64,000 nucleotides of DNA from Flavobacteria bacterium MS024-2A (lineage in GTDB: Bacteria; Bacteroidota; Bacteroidia; Flavobacteriales; Flavobacteriaceae), in contig CAJJBB010000006.1 of NCBI GenBank assembly GCA_905182305.1, forward strand, positions 1 through 64,000. The letters are read 5' to 3'. Numbering within the stretch: the stretch's first letter is position 1; every line of letters starts with the position of its first letter. The position numbers and the translations under genes were made by a program. The notes beneath the pieces were generated by a model, which worked only from the letters and a program-made list of their open reading frames with translations, was not told the origin of the DNA and did no database searches. Of this stretch, positions 16,001-24,731 are shown one piece after another.

Positions 16001-17445
16001 ACAATCAATTCTTCATGTTTAATAATGCTTTGATGAATGATTCTTCAGAAGAAACATCAGCTATTTTGAATGGTACATTTTCGCATAGTAATTTTAAAAA
16101 CTGGCAAACAAATTTGAGTATTTATTCAGAAAGAATGTTGTTGTTAAATACTATACAAACTCCTGAGGCATTGTTTTTTGGAAAAGGTTTCCTTGGAGGT
16201 CAAGTTCGTCTTGATGGGCCTACTAAAAACCTTAAAATAAGTTTAGAAGGTAGTACACAACCCGGTACCTCTATTAAAATTCCTTGGGCAGAAAACTATG
16301 GCTTATCTGACACTTCATTCATCAGTTTTATCGACAAAAGCAAGAAAAGAGTAATCTCAGATAAATCTACAGAATTAGTAATAAAAGAAATAAGAGGGGT
16401 AGAAATGAATTTTGATTTAGATGTAACGAATCAGGCGGAAGTAGAAATTGTTATTGATAAAGAAACAGGAAGTTATTTAAATGGAAGAGGTGCTGGAAAC
16501 TTATTTATGGAAATCAACACTAATGGAAAATTCAATATATGGGGTGATTTCATAACCTTCGATGGTATTTATAATTTTAAGAACCTTGGAGTTATTGATA
16601 AAAAATTTAATCTAAAACCTGGAGGATCTGTTGTATGGGAGGGAAATCCATTAGAGGCACAAATGAATTTAGAAGCAATTTATGATGTTCCTGGCGGAGC
16701 AAATCCAGCAATATTATTAGATAATCCAAGTTTTAATAAGAAAATACCTACGGAAGTATTAATTCGTCTAGAAGGAAATTTATTGAAGCCTGATAACCCA
16801 GTTTTTGAGATTAATTTCCCCAATACAAGTGGTATTGTAGCTTCTGAAATTAATTATCGTTTGGCAGACCCGCAAAGGAGTCAATTACAAGCACTTTCAT
16901 TATTATCTCAAGGTATTTTTATAAATGAAGTAAGTGTTTCTATGGAAGGAATTACAAATAATCTATATCAAAAAGCTTCAGATATTTTTAGTGATTTAAT
17001 TGGTGAGGAAAATGATAAATTAAAAGTTGGAATTGACTATTTACAAGGAGATAAAAGTGTTTTATTAGATATTGCAACCGAAGATCGTTTGGGATTCACC
17101 CTTTCAACAAAAATAAGTGATAAAATTTTATTAAACGGAAAGATTGGTGTGCCTGTTGGGGGGTTAGAACAAACATTAGTTGTGGGAAATGTTCAAATAG
17201 ATTTCATTTTAAATGATGAAGGAACGTTAAGAGCCAAAGTTTTTAATAAAGAAAATGAATTTAGATACATAGGAGATGAGTTAGGATATACCCAGGGATT
17301 AGGAATTTCTTACAATGTTGATTTTGAAACATTTAAAGAACTAATTTATAAGATATCGTCTGAAAAAAAGCCCAAAATCGATTCTGTTATTTCAAAAACT
17401 AATACTAAAAAATCAAACTTAATTGAATTTGTTAAAAAAAATTAA
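13075..17445 (+). CDS. tamB: TamB-like translocation and assembly module protein
   Basis: A 1456-aa AsmA/TamB-type protein: long stretches of short beta strands (beta-taco) and a C-terminal DUF490 domain at about 1100-1430 containing GVIDKKFNLKPGGSVVWEG and YRLADPQRSQL. TamB spans the periplasm and carries lipid or helps insert outer-membrane proteins. The N-terminus is odd. This frame has only a GTG (13075) just before VIGLFSFPGFQTKLVQS, while the expected anchor helix (IRKIIVIILVSFLSLFL) lies immediately upstream in another frame (about 13008-13073). A one-base frameshift or a sequence error at about 13070 is likely; the true protein is probably about 22 residues longer. Confidence 0.88.
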   Translation: MVIGLFSFPGFQTKLVQSFTNDLKKRTGQEVLIDKVSFNWNGRLKFTNFLVLDHHNDTLLFVKNISTSVEDFRKLSNNDYNFDRIETSTVLLNIKKYPQEVSNSLNVFLNKLKKPNNKKRVAFFKSSGITVSKSRFQYVDLNKARGKTINIRGIELYAENFKYQLDSFNVDFKMLKGVIESSNSKLFEFKGKVNYSPGILSLPFFDIVNDKTQVKGSLSLLGENNSFKDFNDNVKIALSIDNSILDANALFPNKIKNLNKKLYKISLTASGSLNNLLFKKVLLQNEILFFSGDLNFKHFFEEQETDWFAIIDDLKLSPKAFEDIETLSNSKKQILKNLGLLKMRGEISSQGDSLNVALVSSNTWGDFSLEGILGKGLINSKVFNRKVDLALKINKLLLDSVTGQNTKITLVSSLLFTGDFQRNDSIIASWKGTNTKLSSSKEVWDNIEFEGLYSNKQLRNTFTIKSEPIVLKSDVRFDYKNDIPEYTILANVSKVDLNKFGIRLGEGKRVFKGVVLANLKGKNIDDLEGKIRISSASIINEIEQVDLNPISIEKQFQDNKTIISISNTDCISGNATGEFNLSELSKLFQNALHQVYPFLEPKVTSKGQHLRFDLKIHQKVLDALYPDFAISENIILKGKIASDRLRSQFILDAPLMQWNDIQFQNIHFQIDTNNPIYNTFLSIEEFSHEYYTGSDFNMISTKLSDTLYFRSEFLKDRKTKIPFEINFYNTQSDDGVSFFGLKKSELLIGNDVWIINPLDDPLQKLSYSANTKEIKLSNFSAVSGNQTIRFSGSHRNKNDFLFSLITEKVLLENLLPFSPFLKLEGATSITSNIERSPLENKLSFSGAIKALKINNQFLGDFNLNTSGNTLLNAYTVNSEVINNTKKSFTLSGVWDGLESPNLNFELDFSDLDLAFLSPFGRDAIKNFSGQVTGKVRLWGALENLKHSGSLNFKKGGFHIPFLNLNYTIQETNIDLNNQFFMFNNALMNDSSEETSAILNGTFSHSNFKNWQTNLSIYSERMLLLNTIQTPEALFFGKGFLGGQVRLDGPTKNLKISLEGSTQPGTSIKIPWAENYGLSDTSFISFIDKSKKRVISDKSTELVIKEIRGVEMNFDLDVTNQAEVEIVIDKETGSYLNGRGAGNLFMEINTNGKFNIWGDFITFDGIYNFKNLGVIDKKFNLKPGGSVVWEGNPLEAQMNLEAIYDVPGGANPAILLDNPSFNKKIPTEVLIRLEGNLLKPDNPVFEINFPNTSGIVASEINYRLADPQRSQLQALSLLSQGIFINEVSVSMEGITNNLYQKASDIFSDLIGEENDKLKVGIDYLQGDKSVLLDIATEDRLGFTLSTKISDKILLNGKIGVPVGGLEQTLVVGNVQIDFILNDEGTLRAKVFNKENEFRYIGDELGYTQGLGISYNVDFETFKELIYKISSEKKPKIDSVISKTNTKKSNLIEFVKKN

Positions 17446-17507
17446 ATGTTAAAGGGATAGAATAAAATAAAATCAAACCTCCTCAGTTACACTCTAAAAT
17501 TATTGAT

Positions 17508-17515
17508 TAAATTTG
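17508..17515 (+). promoter_or_regulatory. Probable -7 box of the pfkA promoter
   Basis: TAAATTTG matches the TAnnTTTG consensus and lies 16 bp before the pfkA ATG. A GTTA at 17486-17489 is at the right distance for a weak -33 element. Confidence 0.6.
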
Positions 17516-17531
17516 CAACGAAATATAAATA

Positions 17532-18518
17532 ATGAACACAAAAATTAAACGCATTGGAGTACTAACTTCCGGAGGAGATGCTCCAGGAATGAATGCAGCT
17601 GTTCGTGCAGTGGTTAGAGCTTCGTCCTACTTTTCCGTAGAATGTGTTGCAATATATAAAGGATATCAAGGCTTAATTGATGATGAGACCAAGCTTATGA
17701 ATGCCCGTAGTGTAAATAACATAATAAACAAAGGTGGTACTATTTTAAAGTCAGCAAGATGCTTAGAATTCAGAACTCCTGAGGGGCGTAAAAAAGCATA
17801 TGAAACCATAAAAAAACATACAATAGATGCTCTTATTGTTATTGGTGGAGATGGATCATTTACTGGAGCAATGATTTTTCATTCAGAATTTAATTTTCCT
17901 GTTATTGGTATACCTGGTACCATTGATAACGATATTCATGGAACAACTCATACTATTGGATTCGATACAGCTTTAAATACCGTAATTGATGCGATTGACA
18001 AAATTCGTGATACAGCCATCTCTCACAACCGCTTATTTTTTGTGGAGGTAATGGGGAGGGATGCCGGTCATATTGCCTTAAACACAGGTATTGGAGCAGG
18101 TGCTGAAGAAATACTTATCCCCGAAGAAGATATGGGCTTAGACCGTTTATTAGAATCCTTAAAGCGAAGTGAAAAAACAGGGAAATCATCCAGTATAGTC
18201 GTTATTGCTGAGGGTGATAAAACAGGAAAAAATGTTTTTGAAATTGCAGAGTATGTAGAAAAAAACTTACCCTATTATGAAGTAAGGGTTTCTGTTTTAG
18301 GGCACATGCAGCGTGGAGGAAGGCCTAGTTGTTTTGATCGTGTACTTGCCTCAAGAATGGGTGTTCATGCAGTAGAATCACTTTTAAAAGGGGTGTCTAA
18401 TGTAATGGTAGGAATTGATAATTCACAAATGATTTTAACTCCCCTGGAATCATCAATTAAAGGTAAAACAAAAATCAATAAAAATTTAATCCGAGTATCA
18501 GAAATACTCTCAGTATAA
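17532..18518 (+). CDS. pfkA: 6-phosphofructokinase
   Basis: Phosphorylates fructose-6-phosphate in glycolysis. The 328-aa product shows the ATP-dependent PfkA motifs: [18 protein letters not shown] at the N-terminus, the GGDGSFTGA nucleotide loop (about 104-112, with Gly rather than the Asp of pyrophosphate-dependent enzymes at the key position), and PGTIDNDI with the catalytic Asp (about 128-135). Effector-site residues are present in [13 protein letters not shown]. First gene of an apparent operon with gapA (26-bp gap) and a BadF-type kinase (12-bp gap). Confidence 0.96.
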   Translation: MNTKIKRIGVLTSGGDAPGMNAAVRAVVRASSYFSVECVAIYKGYQGLIDDETKLMNARSVNNIINKGGTILKSARCLEFRTPEGRKKAYETIKKHTIDALIVIGGDGSFTGAMIFHSEFNFPVIGIPGTIDNDIHGTTHTIGFDTALNTVIDAIDKIRDTAISHNRLFFVEVMGRDAGHIALNTGIGAGAEEILIPEEDMGLDRLLESLKRSEKTGKSSSIVVIAEGDKTGKNVFEIAEYVEKNLPYYEVRVSVLGHMQRGGRPSCFDRVLASRMGVHAVESLLKGVSNVMVGIDNSQMILTPLESSIKGKTKINKNLIRVSEILSV

Positions 18519-18544
18519 TAACTTTTAAAATAAATAATTTAAAT

Positions 18545-19543
18545 ATGGCAATTAAAATTGGAATTAATGGATTTGGACGAATTGGACGCCTCGTTTTTCG
18601 ATCCGCAATGAAACAAGATGATGTTACAGTAGTGGGGGTAAATGATCTATTAGATATTGATCACCTGGCTTACCTATTAAAATATGACTCTGTGCATGGC
18701 ACGTATGATGGTACTATTGAGGTAAAAGGAGACAATCTTGTTGTGGATGGTCATTCTGTTCGTATAAGTGCAGAGCGAAATCCTTCAGCAATTGGTTGGG
18801 GTGATTTAAATACTGATGTAGTAGCCGAATGTACAGGTATTTTCACTTCTTTAGAAAAGGCACAAGCACATCTCGATGGTGGTGCTAAAAAAGTTGTGAT
18901 TTCTGCTCCTTCTCCCGATGCTCCAATGTTTGTTATGGGTGTAAATCATTCTGAGGCTTCTGCTTTAGATAAAATAGTTTCTAATGCTTCATGTACTACA
19001 AATTGTTTGGCACCTATCGCTAAAGTATTAAATGATCATTTTGAAATAGAAGAGGCCTTAATGACCACAGTTCACGCTACAACAGCAACTCAATTTACTG
19101 TTGATGGTCCCTCACGTAAAGATTTTAGAGGAGGTAGAAGTTCATTACTAAACATTATGCCCGCTTCAACTGGAGCAGCAAAAGCTGTTACTAAAGTGAT
19201 ACCTGCCTTAGTGGGTAAACTAACTGGAATGGCATTTCGTGTTCCTACAGCCAACGTTTCTGTAGTTGATTTAACGGTCAAATTAAAGAAAGAAACTTCT
19301 TATGATGAAATTAAACAGGTAATGCGTAATGCTGCAAATAATGAAATGAAAAATATTCTAGGATATTGTGATGAACCAGTTGTTTCTCAAGATTTTATTG
19401 GAGATGTAAGAACCTCAGTTTTTGATGCAGGTGCTGGAATGGAATTGAATTCTCGTTTCTTTAAAATTATATCTTGGTATGATAACGAATGTGGTTATTC
19501 AAACAAGCTGATCGATTTGGCAAAGCATATCAATAAACTATAA
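18545..19543 (+). CDS. gap: Glyceraldehyde-3-phosphate dehydrogenase, type I
   Basis: A 332-aa enzyme converting glyceraldehyde-3-phosphate to 1,3-bisphosphoglycerate. The NAD-binding loop is INGFGRIGR (residues 7-15), with Asp in VNDLLD favouring NAD. The catalytic Cys is in SNASCTTNC (about 146-154). The phosphate-binding region and the C-terminal WYDNECGYS motif are intact. Directly follows pfkA and precedes the BadF-type kinase, so glycolysis genes are clustered. Confidence 0.97.
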   Translation: MAIKIGINGFGRIGRLVFRSAMKQDDVTVVGVNDLLDIDHLAYLLKYDSVHGTYDGTIEVKGDNLVVDGHSVRISAERNPSAIGWGDLNTDVVAECTGIFTSLEKAQAHLDGGAKKVVISAPSPDAPMFVMGVNHSEASALDKIVSNASCTTNCLAPIAKVLNDHFEIEEALMTTVHATTATQFTVDGPSRKDFRGGRSSLLNIMPASTGAAKAVTKVIPALVGKLTGMAFRVPTANVSVVDLTVKLKKETSYDEIKQVMRNAANNEMKNILGYCDEPVVSQDFIGDVRTSVFDAGAGMELNSRFFKIISWYDNECGYSNKLIDLAKHINKL

Positions 19544-19555
19544 TAAAACTATACC

Positions 19556-20419
19556 ATGATTTTAGTAGTTGATAGTGGTTCTACAAAAACTGATTGGATT
19601 GCTGTTAATGCATCTGGAGAAACGTTGTTTGCAACACAAACCCTTGGACTTAATCCGCAAGTTCTCTCAAGTGCTATATTAAAGGAACGAATGATTAATA
19701 ATTTCGATTTATACCAAAATCGAAAAGAAGTAACACATTTATATTTTTACGGTGCAGGTTGTGGTGTTGATTCACCACAACGTCGTATAAAAAATGTATT
19801 TAATGAGATTTTTGTTAATAGTGAAATTATAATCAAAGAAGATACCTATGCAGCAGTATATGCAGTAGCTAAGCCCAATAAAAAATCTATAGTTTGCATT
19901 TTAGGAACAGGTTCAAATTGCACCTATTTTGATGGTGTTAATATAGAACAACGCGTAATTTCTTTAGGGTACATTCTGATGGATGAGGCAAGTGGTAATT
20001 TTTTTGGAAAACAATTAATTAGAAGCTATTACTTTAATTCAATGCCCAAGGGATTAGCCTTGGAATTTGAAAAAGAATACGACCTTTCTCCAGATACAAT
20101 GAAGGAAAATATTTATCGGAGAGAAAATCCGAATACTTATTTAGCGACTTTTTCAAGGTTTTTAATCAAACATAAAGAGGTGCCACTTTTTCAAGACATT
20201 ATTGCAAAAGGTCTTGATCGTTTTATAAAGCATCAAATACTTCAATTTGAAGACGCAAGAGAAATTCCAATTCACTTTATTGGCTCAATTTCATTTTTCT
20301 TAAAAGAAGAGATAGAACGTGCATTAAAAATACATGGTTTGTCAATGGGAATAATTGTTCAACGCCCAATTGATGAGTTGGTCAATTTCCATAAAAATTT
20401 AATTGAACTTAAATCTTAA
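19556..20419 (+). CDS. BadF/BadG/BcrA/BcrD-type ATPase, probable amino-sugar kinase
   Basis: A 287-aa member of the ASKHA fold: phosphate 1 motif VDSGSTKTDW (residues 5-14) and phosphate 2 motif LGTGSNC (about 116-122). The size and motifs match the N-acetylglucosamine-kinase branch of the BadF family rather than the Fe-S 2-hydroxyacyl-CoA dehydratase activators, since the CxxC cluster is absent. It sits 12 bp after gap in the pfkA-gap operon, which fits a role in feeding sugar into glycolysis; the substrate is inferred, not shown. Convergent with a RidA gene. Confidence 0.8.
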   Translation: MILVVDSGSTKTDWIAVNASGETLFATQTLGLNPQVLSSAILKERMINNFDLYQNRKEVTHLYFYGAGCGVDSPQRRIKNVFNEIFVNSEIIIKEDTYAAVYAVAKPNKKSIVCILGTGSNCTYFDGVNIEQRVISLGYILMDEASGNFFGKQLIRSYYFNSMPKGLALEFEKEYDLSPDTMKENIYRRENPNTYLATFSRFLIKHKEVPLFQDIIAKGLDRFIKHQILQFEDAREIPIHFIGSISFFLKEEIERALKIHGLSMGIIVQRPIDELVNFHKNLIELKS

Positions 20420-20425
20420 GAATTT

Positions 20426-20809
20426 CTATTTCACTGCAATCATTGAAATTTCAATGCGTACATTTTTAGGTAATGTTTTCACAGCTACTGTTTCACGTAC
20501 TGGGGCAGTATCATTGTCAAAACATGTTCCATACACATCATTTACTTTTCCAAAATTCTCCATATCACTTAGGAAAATAGTTGTTTTTACGACATGCTCA
20601 AAGGACATGCCTGCAGCTTCCAATACTGCATTTAAATGAAGCATAACTAATTCGGTTTCTTCTTTAATTGTACCACTAAAAAGTTCCATTGTTTTAGCAA
20701 TGATTGGGATCTGACCTGAAATGTAAAGGGTATTTCCAACTTTAATTGCTTGGTTATATGGGCCTATTGGAGCTGGAGCATTTAGTGTTGTGATTATTTC
20801 TTTTTTCAT
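20426..20809 (-). CDS. RidA family protein (enamine/imine deaminase)
   Basis: A 127-aa RidA/YjgF protein that hydrolyses reactive enamines made by PLP enzymes. The N-terminal PAPIGPYNQAIKVGNTLYIS (about 10-29), including the Tyr and Gly residues of the active site, and the C-terminal RIEIS segment with the conserved Arg and Glu (about residues 119-123) are visible. It is usually trimeric. The gene lies between the glycolysis operon and the lptD-like gene, 37 bp upstream of neither coding frame. Confidence 0.93.
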   Translation of the reverse strand: MKKEIITTLNAPAPIGPYNQAIKVGNTLYISGQIPIIAKTMELFSGTIKEETELVMLHLNAVLEAAGMSFEHVVKTTIFLSDMENFGKVNDVYGTCFDNDTAPVRETVAVKTLPKNVRIEISMIAVK

Positions 20810-20846
20810 ATAAACGGTGTTAATTTAAAGATACTATAATTTTAAA

Positions 20847-23465
20847 TCAATACGAGCGGTTTGGTTCACTTTGCTTTTCATACTTTATATCGCTTAATAA
20901 CCCTGACTTTATACCTATAAAAAAGTTCCATGAAGCTCTATCACTAAAAGGAACCCAGCTAAAATTTAGCCGCCAACTTTTAAGATCGCGATTAAAACGT
21001 AATTGGGTGTAGGTAAATCCTTCTCCCTTAAAATCATACCCAGAAGAAAGTCCAACTTTCCACATAGGTGTTAGTTCAATATTTCCAGAAAACATTAATG
21101 AGTTGTTGCTAAATTCTCGTTGATTTCTTGAATTATTATAGGTAAGGGAATAAGCTAATTTTAAATCCCAAGGAATTTTAGCTCTATAGCTTGGGTATTT
21201 GGGTGGAGGATCTGTATTTTCTGTGTCTGTTAGTCTGCGATCAGTAAAATCTTCAGCTTTTCCAAAAAGATCATCATCGCGACCACCACTTGAGGCTGAT
21301 TCTTCTTCTGTTCGCTTGTTTTTATCACCAGAACGTTCAAGTTGCCTACTTGAAAAAGAATAATTCATATTAACATTTGCACTAGTAAGTCTCAACAAAC
21401 CGCTACCATTAGTTATGTTATATGTATTTATGCGAACATTTTTTTTATCAAGAGCATAGGGATCGAAGGTTCCCCCAGTGTTCACACTCATTTGACCTTT
21501 AAAAAGACTAAACCCAGTACTCATCCTTAAAGGACTCCATCTGAGTGAGTCTGCTGCAAAATTATGCCCAGTAGTAATATTTAAGTTATTTAACAAAACT
21601 ACTTTTTTTGGTCCTGTAGCAGTCGAATCTTTATCACGAACTTTAGCTTCAAAATTATTACCTAAACTAATCCCCATATTATTTGACAGGGACCTTCCTG
21701 GCACTCCAAATAAGCTGTTCTGATAGCGTGTGTATTCAGCGGTATTTCCTTCTGCATCAACAATATAGGTGTCGTAGTATTGTTCAAAACTTGGTCGGTT
21801 TGTATAGCTAATCGAAGGGCGAAGGGTATGACGTATTGATTGAATTTTCTTATCCTCCCCAAAATTTACAGTTCCATAAATGGTAGTTCCTAAAGAAGCA
21901 CTTAAACTATATTGTCTGAAAGCTCCAATATTGTTTATTGTATCTATTAAAACTTGCTGAGTTTCTTTATTAAAATCATTAAAGCGAATAGTATTTTGCG
22001 TCCAAACTTCTTCAAAATTAACAGAAGTAGAGACGCTCAGGTATTTAATTATTTTAAAATTGGTACTTAAAGGAATACTATGTTTCATTCCAGTTTTAGC
22101 ATTGTCAAACATTGTAGGCGAAAACAAAGCTTCTTCGGTTGTGATAATTCTATTTTCTCCACGTCCAGAATATTGGAAATTAATATTCTGAAAAAATCCT
22201 TTTTTAGCACCAACTTTTGGTGCGAATGGATAAATACGTTCCATAGTTGCTTGAAGTGTTGGAAGAGTTAAATTCACAGATTTTGATTGTGAATTTTGAG
22301 ACATAGCCGTATTAATAGAAACATTTACTCTCGGTTTTGCAGGGAATGTTTTAGAATAAGAAATAGAAGAGCTTAAGTTATTGTTTAAAAAATTCGCAGA
22401 GTTTAGCTGATTTACCGATTGTCTGTAATAATCACTACTACCAAAATTTACAGAGGCAGAAAAGGTGGAATTTGGACTTGATTTAGCATCCTTGGAGTGA
22501 TTCCATTGAACATTAAAAACAGTAGATTTTGAATATTCAGGGAGTCCACGAGATTCATTAATAAGATTTTCATATCGAAAACTAAATTTCCCTCTATATT
22601 TATAGCGTCTGTTGTACTGAGTGTCACCTCTAAAACCATAACTCCCATTAGTATAATAATCAGCAATAAGTGTAAAGTCAAAATAATCGGATAATGCTAA
22701 ATAATAGCCACCATTTTGAATGTAATACCCACGTAGATTACTCTCTCCAATGGAGGGAATAATAAATCCAGACTCTTGAGTTTGGGATGACGGAAAATAA
22801 GCAAAAGGAATACCCACAGGTGTGGGTACGTCAGCAATAAACATATTAGTGAGCCCTGATATAATTTTCCCTCCAGGAATTATTTTCCCTTTACGCACTT
22901 TAAAATAATAATCAATTCCGCCTTCATCATCTCCACCTACTAGTTTTCCGGCAGTACTTACTCTAGCATCTTTTATGAAATATACCGAGTCATTTTGTTT
23001 TTTTGTGAGTGCTGCAAAAATATCCATTCCATTTTGCCCAGATTTGGAGTTCCAGATTAATGCCTTTTGAGTGTTAAAATTAAAACGAATAGAATCGGGG
23101 TTTACTTCATTGTCAGCTTGTTTAAAAAAAGGGTATTGAACTAAAATAGAATCAACTTCTATTCGACCCGCATTAACTTCATTGGTCTTGTAATCTAAAA
23201 TTATAATACCCGCTCGGAGTTCAATGTCCTGATAGTAAAGTTCAGCTTCATTATATAAAATCAGCTTATTCTCCTTTCGGTTAATTCGCACACAATCTTT
23301 TGCAGTATAACGAACTTTTGAGAGAAGTAATGGCTTTTTTTTAGGTTTACTAATACTGTCTAAAAATATTTCAGCGTTAATTTTTTCAGTTGTGTCTTGT
23401 GCATGCAATTCTAACCCTCCTAAGAAAAATAGTATACAAGCTATATGATAAAACTTTGATTGCAA
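20847..23465 (-). CDS. LPS-assembly protein LptD-like outer-membrane protein
   Basis: A large 872-aa outer-membrane protein with a signal peptide (about residues 1-22, ending LHAQ). It has an N-terminal OstA/LptA-like beta domain (about 50-200) and a long beta-barrel-rich part with many alternating strands and repeated aromatic residues. Bacteroidota have diverged LptD homologues of this form that insert LPS into the outer leaflet. The segment at about residues 715-755 is acidic and Ser/Lys-rich, a likely extracellular loop. A TATTTTTG box at 23506-23513 lies upstream on this strand. Confidence 0.85.
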   Translation of the reverse strand: MQSKFYHIACILFFLGGLELHAQDTTEKINAEIFLDSISKPKKKPLLLSKVRYTAKDCVRINRKENKLILYNEAELYYQDIELRAGIIILDYKTNEVNAGRIEVDSILVQYPFFKQADNEVNPDSIRFNFNTQKALIWNSKSGQNGMDIFAALTKKQNDSVYFIKDARVSTAGKLVGGDDEGGIDYYFKVRKGKIIPGGKIISGLTNMFIADVPTPVGIPFAYFPSSQTQESGFIIPSIGESNLRGYYIQNGGYYLALSDYFDFTLIADYYTNGSYGFRGDTQYNRRYKYRGKFSFRYENLINESRGLPEYSKSTVFNVQWNHSKDAKSSPNSTFSASVNFGSSDYYRQSVNQLNSANFLNNNLSSSISYSKTFPAKPRVNVSINTAMSQNSQSKSVNLTLPTLQATMERIYPFAPKVGAKKGFFQNINFQYSGRGENRIITTEEALFSPTMFDNAKTGMKHSIPLSTNFKIIKYLSVSTSVNFEEVWTQNTIRFNDFNKETQQVLIDTINNIGAFRQYSLSASLGTTIYGTVNFGEDKKIQSIRHTLRPSISYTNRPSFEQYYDTYIVDAEGNTAEYTRYQNSLFGVPGRSLSNNMGISLGNNFEAKVRDKDSTATGPKKVVLLNNLNITTGHNFAADSLRWSPLRMSTGFSLFKGQMSVNTGGTFDPYALDKKNVRINTYNITNGSGLLRLTSANVNMNYSFSSRQLERSGDKNKRTEEESASSGGRDDDLFGKAEDFTDRRLTDTENTDPPPKYPSYRAKIPWDLKLAYSLTYNNSRNQREFSNNSLMFSGNIELTPMWKVGLSSGYDFKGEGFTYTQLRFNRDLKSWRLNFSWVPFSDRASWNFFIGIKSGLLSDIKYEKQSEPNRSY

Positions 23466-23477
23466 AGCGATAAACCC

Positions 23478-23485
23478 TAAATTTG
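23478..23485 (+). promoter_or_regulatory. -7 box of the amidase promoter
   Basis: TAAATTTG, consensus TAnnTTTG, 43 bp upstream of the amiC start. The divergent lptD promoter box (23506-23513) overlaps the same 60-bp intergenic region. Confidence 0.5.
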
Positions 23486-23505
23486 TTGTGCTTGATTTAA
23501 ACGAT

Positions 23506-23513
23506 CAAAAATA
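23506..23513 (-). promoter_or_regulatory. -7 box of the lptD-like gene promoter
   Basis: Reads TATTTTTG on the minus strand. A TTG (23534-23536, minus strand) 20 bp further upstream is correctly spaced for the -33 element. It lies 40 bp before the lptD-like start and inside the beginning of amiC. Confidence 0.6.
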
Positions 23514-23527
23514 ACGATAATTATAGG

Positions 23528-24679
23528 ATGCATCAAGATTTTTTAGCTTATTCTCGCAAGCATATTCATTACTTTTTTATTAAGGTTTTGAAAATTACTT
23601 TTGTTGTTTTCTTTTTCTTGTTGGGAAGCTCAAAGGTTTTTGCTCAAAAAAATACAGAAAAGCCTTTTGTTGTTGTTCTTGATGCTGGTCATGGAGGACA
23701 TGATTCTGGTAATCGGGGAAATGGGTATTTTGAAAAAAAAATTGCACTTAATATTGTTTTGAAAATTGGAAAAAAATTGGAAAAACAAAAAGGAATTAAG
23801 GTTATTTATACCAGAAAAACTGATGTTTTTGTTGAATTAATTCAACGTGCTAACATTGCGAACAAGGCTGATGCAGATTTATTTGTTTCAGTTCATTGCG
23901 ATGCTTTTACTTCTCCTAAAGCTTTTGGAGCCGGAACATTTGTATTAGGACTACATGCAAATGACAGAAACTTTAAGGTAGCCCAAAAAGAAAATGCTGT
24001 AATATTTTTGGAAGACGATTATGAACAGAATTATGATGGATTTAATCCAAACGATCCAGAGTCTGTGATTAGTCTTATCTTGATGCAAGAAACCTATTTA
24101 GATCAGAGTATTGACGCTGCAGGCGCCATTCAAAAAAGTTTTGTGAGTAATTTAAATCGAAAAGATAGGACAGTTAAACAGGCGGGTTTTGTAGTTTTAA
24201 AATACACTTATATGCCAAGTGTATTGGTGGAAACAGGATTTTTAACAAATAAATCTGAAGGGGCTTTTTTGAATTCATCAAAAGGTCAATCAAATATGTC
24301 TAATGCTATTGCAAAAGCAATTATTAATTATAAAAACATAAGAGAAGCTGGTGTTCAAGAGCTAGTTTCATATGAAGTATCTCAAGAGGTTAAATCAGAT
24401 AAAAAGTATGACTTTGGTGATATTACATTTAAGGTTCAGATAGCTGCTAGTAAAAGAAATTTAAAAATAAAACCCTATAACTTTAAAGGATTACGCCAAA
24501 TCTCTAAACTTAAAAAAGCTAGTTTATACCGTTATTTTTATGAAAAAACTACTAACTATAAAGATGCTCAACGTTTTTTGAAAGAAGTAAAAAAGAAAGG
24601 GTATTCAAACGCTTTTATTGTTGCTTTTAATGGTGATAAGAAAATAACAATTAGTGAGGCACTCCGTCTCAAAAAATGA
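23528..24679 (+). CDS. N-acetylmuramoyl-L-alanine amidase with C-terminal SPOR-like domain
   Basis: A 383-aa cell-wall hydrolase that cleaves between muramic acid and the stem peptide, acting in the periplasm. An N-terminal hydrophobic segment (about 17-39, ending VFAQ) is a signal peptide. The Amidase_3 zinc motifs are DAGHGGHDSG (about 52-61), the SVHCDA His (about 121-126) and the catalytic Glu of LVETGF (about 233-238). The last 85 residues contain FKVQIAASKR and end in a SPOR-like pattern, which targets the protein to septal, peptide-poor glycan. The TAAATTTG box upstream supports this start; mlaD follows. Confidence 0.92.
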   Translation: MHQDFLAYSRKHIHYFFIKVLKITFVVFFFLLGSSKVFAQKNTEKPFVVVLDAGHGGHDSGNRGNGYFEKKIALNIVLKIGKKLEKQKGIKVIYTRKTDVFVELIQRANIANKADADLFVSVHCDAFTSPKAFGAGTFVLGLHANDRNFKVAQKENAVIFLEDDYEQNYDGFNPNDPESVISLILMQETYLDQSIDAAGAIQKSFVSNLNRKDRTVKQAGFVVLKYTYMPSVLVETGFLTNKSEGAFLNSSKGQSNMSNAIAKAIINYKNIREAGVQELVSYEVSQEVKSDKKYDFGDITFKVQIAASKRNLKIKPYNFKGLRQISKLKKASLYRYFYEKTTNYKDAQRFLKEVKKKGYSNAFIVAFNGDKKITISEALRLKK

Positions 24680-24700
24680 GGCGGGTCTAAAAAATATTTT

Positions 24701-24708
24701 TAAATTTG
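24701..24708 (+). promoter_or_regulatory. -7 box before the MlaD-type gene
   Basis: TAAATTTG lies 23 bp before the TTG start of the MCE-domain gene, 21 bp after the amidase stop, so the MlaD gene may have its own promoter besides read-through. Confidence 0.5.
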
Positions 24709-24731
24709 TAATGCACTAAAATCACTTTATA

